Below are positions 57,987-64,000 of a stretch of DNA of 64,000 nt, piece by piece. The notes under the pieces are model-generated. The model was not told where the DNA came from. It saw only the letters and a list, made by a program, of their open reading frames with translations, and made no database searches. Source of the stretch: an uncultured Acidobacteriia bacterium (GTDB lineage Bacteria > Acidobacteriota > Terriglobia > Bryobacterales > Bryobacteraceae). Both the position numbers and the translations under genes were made by a program. The DNA is taken from positions 52,985 to 116,984 of the forward strand of contig CAIVVT010000292.1 in the NCBI GenBank assembly GCA_903909435.1, given 5' to 3'. The first letter of the stretch is position 1. Every line of letters starts with the position of its first letter.

Positions 57987-58327
57987 GAATCGATCTCCTG
58001 AAAAGCAAAAGAATCCAATCGCACGCTCGAATGCCGCTTGTGCGCTGCTCGGATTTGGTACGTCTTCGAAGGTCTAGTACGATCGGTCTGGGAATCTTCT
58101 CACACACCAACTTGAACGTTCAGAGAATTTCAGTAAGCTCCGCCACACTGTTATTAGGCACTACCGGAACGCCGAAATTGTCCCCAAGTATTCGCCAGTA
58201 TCTGATAGAAATCGGCACTCGCATTTCGAACGAGAGGCAGGCGAATCGTCCAGCGCGCCCCTTTGTCGAGTGGCTTGCGGGATCGATCACCAGCCCGGTC
58301 CAGCGGTTGCGTTTCTTGCGCGGAGTG
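57987..58327. other. Divergent region, actin-like and amidase genes
   Basis: This 341-base divergent region would hold promoters for both the actin-like gene (minus) and the amidase (plus). The plus frame is open from 58031 but reads as unsupported protein, and the amidase RBS and start point to 58328. No palindrome of note is seen. Confidence 0.4.
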
Positions 58328-59392
58328 ATGTCTCTACCCAAGAAGCAGCACAGGCGCTCGTACAGGTCGTGGTTGCTTCTTTCGTGGTTGGTTGTGCTGC
58401 TTGTAATCGAAGTCCAGAGGCCGTCGCCATGGACCAGACCCTCCGAGGGAATCGGACTCTGGCGGAATGCGGAAGATCGGCATGGAACGGCAGCGGTTCG
58501 AGTGGCGCCGCAGCCCGAGATCTGGTTGGTAGACAAGACGGACGCCTTCGAGACCTATAGCAACGGACTTCGGATCGAAAACCGGTTTTCCGTCGCCAAC
58601 CGCACAAGGTCATACCTTGTGTTTTCTGCATCGCGTCCGAATGACATCGTGGGCGAACGTCGCTTCGTGCCCGCGGGCATCGTGTTTCACACCACGGAGT
58701 CCCCGCAGGCTCCGTTCGAATCCAGGCACAACTCATCGCTGAAGCGCATCGCTCAGTCGCTGCTCGCCGCGGTGCGGCTTAAGCGCTCTTACAACTTCCT
58801 CATCGACCGATTCGGACGGGTTTACCGGGTAGTCCGGGAAGCCGATGCAGCCAACCACGCCGGCAATTCGGTCTGGGCAGATCCACACTGGTTGTACCTG
58901 AGTTTGAACCAGAGTTTTCTAGGCATTTCATTCGAAACCGAAACGTTGCCGGGTCAACTAGAGGCGACGGTCAAGCCTGCGCAGGTCCAGGCAGCTGCCC
59001 TGCTGACCGGTATGCTTCGCCAGCGTTATTCCATCCCTGCCGGCAACTGCGTCACCCATGCTCAGGTTTCGGTGAACATCTCCAACTTTCTGGTTGGATA
59101 CCACACGGACTGGGCTTCCAGCTTCCCATTTCAGCAGTTAGGTCTGCCGGACAACTACGCCATTCCCCTACCCGCGGTTTCCGTCTTCGGGTTTGAATGC
59201 GATTCGGTCTTTTTGCGCCAAGGCGGAGTTCGGCTGAGCAAAGGTGTCATGCTGGCGGAACAGGTACTCGGTGCCCGTGCTGCCGCCGCCCATGCATCGC
59301 TTGCCGCCTATAGAAATGGGCTGCAGACGAAGTACTGGAGCCAGTTGAGCGCCGTACGCAGCGATGCGACCGGTATGGACCTGCAGGAATAG
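58328..59392 (+). CDS. Membrane-anchored N-acetylmuramoyl-L-alanine amidase-like protein
   Basis: From the ATG at 58328 (GGAG four bases upstream) the protein has 354 residues. Residues 14-29 form a membrane anchor (SWLLLSWLVVLLVIEV) after a basic start. The amidase_2/PGRP-type core follows: GIVFHTTES (zinc His), SYNFLIDRFGRVYRVV, NHAGNSVW, GISFETE and VTHAQVSVN (second His), with a final HTDWASSFPF. It should cleave the lactoyl-peptide bond in peptidoglycan or sense its fragments, on the periplasmic side. The frame reaches back to 58031, but that part lacks family resemblance. Confidence 0.75.
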   Translation: MSLPKKQHRRSYRSWLLLSWLVVLLVIEVQRPSPWTRPSEGIGLWRNAEDRHGTAAVRVAPQPEIWLVDKTDAFETYSNGLRIENRFSVANRTRSYLVFSASRPNDIVGERRFVPAGIVFHTTESPQAPFESRHNSSLKRIAQSLLAAVRLKRSYNFLIDRFGRVYRVVREADAANHAGNSVWADPHWLYLSLNQSFLGISFETETLPGQLEATVKPAQVQAAALLTGMLRQRYSIPAGNCVTHAQVSVNISNFLVGYHTDWASSFPFQQLGLPDNYAIPLPAVSVFGFECDSVFLRQGGVRLSKGVMLAEQVLGARAAAAHASLAAYRNGLQTKYWSQLSAVRSDATGMDLQE

Positions 59393-60077
59393 CCGGTTTG
59401 CTGGCGGCTGGTAGGGGCCTTAAAGCAGTTTCGCGAGGCCCCTTCACCGTGTACTGCCAGCAGTCTGCACTCACTCACTACCCTGGCGCCAGTCGCTTCA
59501 ACTTCACGCGGCATGGGGCTCCTCAGCCAGTTCGTAACGCCGGCCGGTCCTTTTCGCATGGACTCGGCGCTCCACGAGCGAGGCGAGTTGGTGGTGGTTG
59601 AATCTGTCCAAAAGCGCGGCCACCGTTGCATGCTGTCATCCAGCCCAATGGGGGGCTGAGTGTTCGGTACTCCGTGGTTCAGCGGCGACAGTCGAATTGT
59701 GGAGAACGCGCGCTCCACGCCCCTGCGGGTGAATTCTGAACGAAGTACTTGCCTAAACCGCATCGGTTGATGCAACTGCTGCTCAGATCACAGGAATGAG
59801 CTTTCGACGGCCGTCCGCGAGCCGACGTCAGCACCATCCCGCTTCCTGACCTAGCCAAGATGCGTTAGCCGCGTCATCTGAGTCCACGGGGCACTTATCA
59901 CCACCAGTCGAAGAAGTGAATTCGTCCAGGGGATAGCAGGAATGGAATGCGCAGGACGCCTTCCCCGGTTCGCGCTCTTGAATAGTGAACGTTTCGGCTT
60001 AATGCACGATAATCATGAGTGCTGGCTTCCGTCCCGCGCTCTGGCCTGAGCATGCGGGGAATTGCGGCCGTTCCACA
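59393..60077. other. 685-base gap with a weak hairpin and possible gene remnant
   Basis: Just after the amidase stop, AGGGGCCT (59413-59420) pairs with AGGCCCCT (59436-59443), a possible weak terminator. The rest contains a likely frameshifted remnant on the minus strand (59504-59770) and otherwise nothing I can identify. An ATG at 60015 opens the next frame 63 bases before the start I chose for the deacetylase-like gene. Confidence 0.4.
59504..59770 (-). pseudogene. Possible frameshifted gene remnant
   Basis: On the minus strand, one frame gives MRFRQVLRSEFTRRGVERAF up to PPIGLDDS. A different frame then continues with HATVAALLDRFNHHQLASLV and RRYELAEEPHAA to a TGA at 59504-59506. The join at about 59630 suggests a single coding sequence interrupted by a frameshift. 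I do not recognise the family. Chance overlap of unrelated frames remains possible. Confidence 0.25.
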
Positions 60078-61118
60078 ATGATACTGCCTCGAAACGCACA
60101 GATCTGGCTACCGGGATATCTCCGCTCGGCTTGGCAGAACCGTCTGCGGTCCGACTCCGAAGCAAAGACCGTATGGATCACCATCACGGATCACTTCGAG
60201 CCCTATTGGAAGAACACCGATGAAGAGGTCGCCCGCCAGCGTGTTGCCCTGTGGGTCAACAAATGGCCGGAGATCACGTCCCGCCATGCCGATAGCCAGG
60301 GCGTTGCGCCAAAGTACAGCTTCTTCTACCCCGAGGAAGAATACCGTGTATCCCTGCTGGCGGCGCTTGAGTCTATCGTCCACGGTGGGATCGGCGATAT
60401 TGAAGTGCATCTGCACCACGACCACGATACCCCGGGGCAGTTCATCGACCGGACCGGACGATTTCTTGAGGTGCTTCACCAACGCCACGGGTTTCTTCGG
60501 AAACGCAACGATCAGTTGAAGTTTGGTTTCATCCACGGGAATTGGGCGTTGGACAACTCCTTGCCTGATGGGCGCTGGTGTGGCCTGAACAACGAACTGA
60601 TCCTGTTGCGCGAACTGGGCTGCTACGCCGATTTCACTCTTCCATCCGCCCCGTCACCCGCCCAAACGCGAACCGTGAATTCGATCTACTGGGCCAAGGA
60701 CGACCCGCAGCAGCCGAAGTCTCACGATACTGGCATCCCTGTTGCTGTGGGCGGTGGCGTCGAGGGCGATCTGATGCTGATCCAAGGCCCGCTGGCGGTG
60801 CGCTGGACGGGGAACCGGAACGGTCTTCCCCGTCTGGAGAACGGTGAATTGGCGGGGCAGAACCATCCCGACCAGAGCCGGGTGAAGTTGTGGTTCGAAT
60901 ATGCGCCGAGGCTTGGAAATCACGTCTTCCTGAAGCTGTTCACGCATGGCACGCAGGAGAAGAACTCCTCGATGTTGTTGGGGGGCGGATTGGACCAACT
61001 TTTCAAGTTAATTGCGGGGGAGTGCGAGCGCCGCGGGTGGAGACATCGCTACACGACCGCATGGGAAATGTACCTTGTCATCGACTCGCTGCGCCGACAG
61101 GCTATACTCCCCCTTTAA
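60078..61118 (+). CDS. Deacetylase/glycoside-hydrolase-like protein of a polysaccharide locus
   Basis: The 346-residue protein has a barrel-like pattern: VWITITDHFEPYW, KYSFFYPEEEYR, EVHLHHDHDTPGQF, KFGFIHGNWALDN, CGLNNELILLRELGCYADFT and FTHGTQEKN. The repeated His/Asp/Asn at strand ends resemble polysaccharide deacetylase-like enzymes without being a clear NodB match. No signal peptide is evident. The ATG at 60078 (MILPRNAQIWLPG) is taken; an ATG at 60015 is also possible. It is followed by an O-antigen ligase-like gene and a CapK-like gene, which supports a role in envelope polysaccharide processing. Confidence 0.6.
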   Translation: MILPRNAQIWLPGYLRSAWQNRLRSDSEAKTVWITITDHFEPYWKNTDEEVARQRVALWVNKWPEITSRHADSQGVAPKYSFFYPEEEYRVSLLAALESIVHGGIGDIEVHLHHDHDTPGQFIDRTGRFLEVLHQRHGFLRKRNDQLKFGFIHGNWALDNSLPDGRWCGLNNELILLRELGCYADFTLPSAPSPAQTRTVNSIYWAKDDPQQPKSHDTGIPVAVGGGVEGDLMLIQGPLAVRWTGNRNGLPRLENGELAGQNHPDQSRVKLWFEYAPRLGNHVFLKLFTHGTQEKNSSMLLGGGLDQLFKLIAGECERRGWRHRYTTAWEMYLVIDSLRRQAILPL

Positions 61119-61160
61119 GACGCCGGAAGCATCCAACCAAGTGAGAGGACTCCATCAGTA

Positions 61161-62453
61161 ATGCCGTTCGTAATGCTTCTGATTTATACCTTCGCGGTTT
61201 TCGTTCGTCCGTTCGATACCAATCCGGCATTCATCCCATATCGCCCCATGCTGGTGCTGGGAGTTCTCTGCCTCCTGTGTACTGCAGGCTATCTGCCGCT
61301 CAGTCGCCTTAGCTTCAAAGCCCGCCAGGCGCCGCTCGTCCTGATCTTCACACTCGTGCTCATCCTGTCCAGAATCATCGCACTGCGTTGGGTAGGGGGA
61401 GCGCTTGAGGCGATGGACGAGTTCATGATCGTCCCGATTTACTTTTTTGCCGTGATTGTCACGGTGAACTCGCTGCCCAAACTGCGTTGGCTGTTGTTTG
61501 CGATCGCGACAGCTTGCTTTATCGTCGCCCTCCAAGCAACGTATGCCTACTACTACGGGTCAGGTGAGTTCAGAGAATTGTACGTTCTGCAGCAGCGGAT
61601 GGAGCAGGTCTCAGAAGAAGAATGGAGTTTCCTGGAGCGTGTCCGCGGCATGGGATTCTTCGCCGATCCGAACGATCTCGCACAGGGCATCTTGATGGCG
61701 ATTCCCTTGATGTTCATCGCTTGGAAGAGCCGGTCTCCATTCAGGAACGTCGCCCTCTTCCTGGTGCCTAGTTCCTTTATGCTGTGGTGCGTTTACCTCA
61801 CCCATTCCCGGGGAGCGGCACTGGCTCTGATCGTGATGGCGGTTTTTTGGCTGAGAAGGCGGGTCGGCGGCATGCTGGCCGGTCTGATGACCGGCGGCAC
61901 CGTGCTTGGCTTGGTGGCAATCAACATCGCGGGCGGTCGCCTAACGAAAGACGAGTCAATCATCGATCGGTTCGAAGCCTGGTCGGTTGGATTGGAACTG
62001 CTCAAATCACATCCCTTCTTCGGCGTAGGCTATCGCTTCTTCACGGACTTCAATCCCATCACTGCGCACAATTCCTATGTCCTCTGCTTTGCGGAATTGG
62101 GGTTCGTCGGATTCGTTGTATGGATGGCGATAATCCTGCTCACCGTGTGGGAACTCAATCAGCTAGTCAATCTGGCTCCCATTGATGAGCTTAATGAGCA
62201 ACTGAGCCGTTACGCGGAGATGGTCAGGCTCAGCCTGATCGCGTTCTTGACCGCCGCCTGGTTTCTGTCCAGGACTTACACTTTGCCCCTGTACCTGCTG
62301 ATTGGACTGGGTGTTGTTCTAGCCGAGATTGCGCGGCGTGAGAATCGGATGCCTGTCGAGCCCTCTCTGCCAGTGGTGGGGGGGAGAACGGTTGCTTTGT
62401 GCCTGGCAATTGTCGCAGGAGTCTACCTCACGGTCAGAGTAGCGGTCCGCTAG
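61161..62453 (+). CDS. O-antigen ligase / polymerase-like membrane protein
   Basis: The 430-residue protein has about a dozen membrane helices and the O-antigen ligase (Wzy/WaaL) pattern. A large periplasmic loop lies in the middle and leads to GRLTKDESIIDRFEAWSVGL, then FFGVGYRFFTDF and AHNSYVLCFAELGFVGFVVW. The R-x3-W segment and the AHN-x-Y-x4-E-x-G motif are family hallmarks. It would join or polymerise lipid-linked glycans on the periplasmic face. It lies 42 bases after the deacetylase-like gene and precedes a CapK-like gene, so a polysaccharide operon is likely. Confidence 0.85.
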   Translation: MPFVMLLIYTFAVFVRPFDTNPAFIPYRPMLVLGVLCLLCTAGYLPLSRLSFKARQAPLVLIFTLVLILSRIIALRWVGGALEAMDEFMIVPIYFFAVIVTVNSLPKLRWLLFAIATACFIVALQATYAYYYGSGEFRELYVLQQRMEQVSEEEWSFLERVRGMGFFADPNDLAQGILMAIPLMFIAWKSRSPFRNVALFLVPSSFMLWCVYLTHSRGAALALIVMAVFWLRRRVGGMLAGLMTGGTVLGLVAINIAGGRLTKDESIIDRFEAWSVGLELLKSHPFFGVGYRFFTDFNPITAHNSYVLCFAELGFVGFVVWMAIILLTVWELNQLVNLAPIDELNEQLSRYAEMVRLSLIAFLTAAWFLSRTYTLPLYLLIGLGVVLAEIARRENRMPVEPSLPVVGGRTVALCLAIVAGVYLTVRVAVR

Positions 62454-62547
62454 CATCGGCAAGGTTGTTGGACAGACGTCTCGAACTAGTGCGGCCTGGG
62501 CCAGCGCTATACTGGGCGTGGCTTCCAAGAGAAGCAGTGAACGAAGA

Positions 62548-63885
62548 ATGACTGCATATAGCCGATTGCTGGAAGGAGCGTTAATTCCGCTCTATTATCG
62601 GGCACGTGGCCGCGCATACCCGCTGAGGCGCAGCTTCCTGGAGAGCAGCCAGTGGTGGTCGTCCCGGCAGATTAGCGATTTTCAGTGGCAGGAAGCGTCG
62701 CTGCTGCTGGATCTGGCTTTCGAGAAAGTGCCCTATTACCAGGAGAAGTACAAAGCCGCCGGCATTCGGCGCGAGGACATCCGCAGCATCGGCGATTTCC
62801 GCCAGTTGCCACCGCTGTCCCGCGAGGAGTTGAACGAGAACCGGGAGCGTTTGCGACCGGTCGGGCACACCGGGAAGGTGTTCGCACACGCCACAGGCGG
62901 TTCGTCAGGCGTGCCTGCCCGCTTCTACGTCGGCATGGGCAGTTATGATTGGCGCAGCGCAGCCACGGCTCGCGCCTACGCCTGGGCAGGGGCGGCTACC
63001 GGCGAGAAGACGCTTTACCTCTGGGGCGCGCCCATTGGAACTCCCTCCGCATTTAAGCGGACAAAAACGGATCTCTACCGGCTCATGCGGCGCGAACTGG
63101 TCTTCAGCACGTTTCTGCAGACTGCGGAACTCTGGCAGCGGATTTACGAATCGGCCCACGGGTTCCGTCCGACCGCGGTGGTCGGATACGTGTCGAGTCT
63201 CGAACAGTTCTGTCATTTCCTTATCGACCACAACCTCCGGCTGAATGAGATCAATGGTGTAATTGCCGCCGCAGAGCCGGTTTTTGCACCAACCCGGGAA
63301 CTGGTTGCCCGGGCTCTTGGGGCTCCCTTGTTCAATACTTACGGTTCCCGGGAGTTCATGTCGATCGGCGCCGAGTGCGACCGGCACGAAGGGTTGCATG
63401 TACACGCGGAGAATCTGATAGTGGAGACTGAGGCGGATACCAATCAATCGCCATCAGAACTATTGATCACGGATTTGCACAACGACGGGATGCTGTTCAT
63501 TCGCTACAGGATCGGCGATGTCGGGTGGTTTTCCGATGCGCCTTGCTCGTGTGGGCGCGGACTCCCCCTGTTGAAGAACGTGGAGGGCCGCACGCTGGAA
63601 CTGCTGCGCGCTCCGGACGGGCGTATCGTACCTGGCGAGTTGATCCCCCACCTGATGAAGGACATCAAGGAAGTACGCGAGTTCCAGGCCGAACAAAAAC
63701 GCCTTGACCTGATCGTGATCTCCGTGGTGTTGAGCGGTTCGCTCTCGGAGCATAGCCAGACCCTGCTGCGCTCCGAGCTTGCCAAGGCGTTTGGAGCGGG
63801 GGTCCACGTGGAGATCCTGCCCGTGGAGTCGATACCGCGGCGCCAGTCCGGCAAGCGCCAGGTTACCATCGGCTTGCAGGCCTAG
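62548..63885 (+). CDS. CapK/PaaK-like adenylate-forming enzyme
   Basis: The 445-residue protein belongs to the phenylacetate-CoA ligase-like (CapK) branch. It has the start FEKVPYYQEKYKAAGI, the nucleotide-binding HATGGSSGVPARFYVG, the central FNTYGSREFMSIGAECDRHE and the IRYRIGDVGWF segment. CapK-type proteins often appear in capsule and exopolysaccharide loci and their substrate is generally unknown. I chose the ATG at 62548; a GTG at 62518 is an alternative. It is the last gene of the polysaccharide module. Confidence 0.82.
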   Translation: MTAYSRLLEGALIPLYYRARGRAYPLRRSFLESSQWWSSRQISDFQWQEASLLLDLAFEKVPYYQEKYKAAGIRREDIRSIGDFRQLPPLSREELNENRERLRPVGHTGKVFAHATGGSSGVPARFYVGMGSYDWRSAATARAYAWAGAATGEKTLYLWGAPIGTPSAFKRTKTDLYRLMRRELVFSTFLQTAELWQRIYESAHGFRPTAVVGYVSSLEQFCHFLIDHNLRLNEINGVIAAAEPVFAPTRELVARALGAPLFNTYGSREFMSIGAECDRHEGLHVHAENLIVETEADTNQSPSELLITDLHNDGMLFIRYRIGDVGWFSDAPCSCGRGLPLLKNVEGRTLELLRAPDGRIVPGELIPHLMKDIKEVREFQAEQKRLDLIVISVVLSGSLSEHSQTLLRSELAKAFGAGVHVEILPVESIPRRQSGKRQVTIGLQA

Positions 63886-63983
63886 CCGCGATTTCTCACA
63901 CAGCGAGTAGCAAGAAGCCGCCAGCTGGGGCATAACTGAGTTTCCAGGCTACAGTTACGTTCCGCAGGGAGGCGGCTTTCGCT

Positions 63984-64000
63984 ATGACAGAGTGTACCCA
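63984..64000 (+). CDS. Start of an unidentified gene, cut by the window edge
   Basis: An ATG at 63984 follows a strong GGGAGG 11 bases upstream and encodes MTECTP before the window ends. An inverted pair AAGCCGCC/GGCGGCTT brackets the region between 63913 and 63980. From memory, several IS1380-type transposases begin with a similar MTEC start, so this may be the left end of an insertion sequence. Five codons cannot prove it. Confidence 0.3.

Overview
The window reads as a chromosomal segment of a GC-rich, Gram-negative (LPS-making), heterotrophic bacterium. I infer an acidobacterium of the Bryobacterales/Solibacter type. The reasons are the lptCA-lptB-rpoN-hpf-rapZ cluster, the oversized LptC/LptA fusion, the He_PIG-type Ig-repeat secreted protein, and the many Tat-signal oxidoreductases of the Gfo/Idh/MocA type. 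No rRNA or tRNA gene, CRISPR array or prophage was seen. The taxonomic call is inference and was not computed.

Layout. 1-9.5 kb holds secreted or periplasmic metabolic enzymes: a DUF362 protein, a GH109-like Tat oxidoreductase/glycosidase, an M16 peptidase and a truncated ThuA-like gene. These are followed by an SDR, an esterase, AlkB and Hsp15. 9.7-17.6 kb holds a hybrid histidine kinase, a membrane/spermidine-synthase-like fusion, a BON-domain protein, a glycerophosphodiesterase and a second Gfo/Idh/MocA enzyme. 17.6-26.9 kb is a long minus-strand housekeeping block. Transcription runs lptCA, lptB, rpoN, hpf, rapZ, nadA, moaA, smr, which joins LPS export, sigma-54, ribosome hibernation, RNase adaptor and cofactor synthesis. 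Inside it, on the opposite strand, lies a possible structured non-coding RNA with its own terminator (about 24.19-24.46 kb).

27.0-30.2 kb is a stress/nucleoid block: a CIRCE-controlled groES-groEL operon, HU, and a short tatA gene. 30.4-45.7 kb contains comEC, two tandem DUF2007-like genes, a YtxH-pruA pair, nrdR, rpoD, divergent lpxD/lpxA, and a tolC-RND-adaptor efflux set running on from lpxA. 45.9-54.9 kb contains an Ig-repeat secreted protein, a dihaem cytochrome c peroxidase, an RNase T2, a two-gene ABC importer core without a binding protein, and malQ. 55.2-59.4 kb holds an orphan nuoB, small flaG- and fliS-like genes, and a divergent actin-like ATPase facing a membrane-anchored amidase. 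60.1-63.9 kb is an envelope-polysaccharide module: a deacetylase-like protein, an O-antigen ligase-like protein and a CapK-like adenylate-forming enzyme. The last bases may open an insertion sequence.

Themes. The window is rich in envelope biology: lipid A acylation, LPS transport, efflux, Tat export, a peptidoglycan amidase and polysaccharide polymerisation. The parts I consider least explained are the possible RNA between lptCA and lptB, the divergent actin-like protein with its amidase neighbour, and a dispersed palindromic repeat present at two sites in opposite orientation. I did not find an obvious complete new defence or mobile system.
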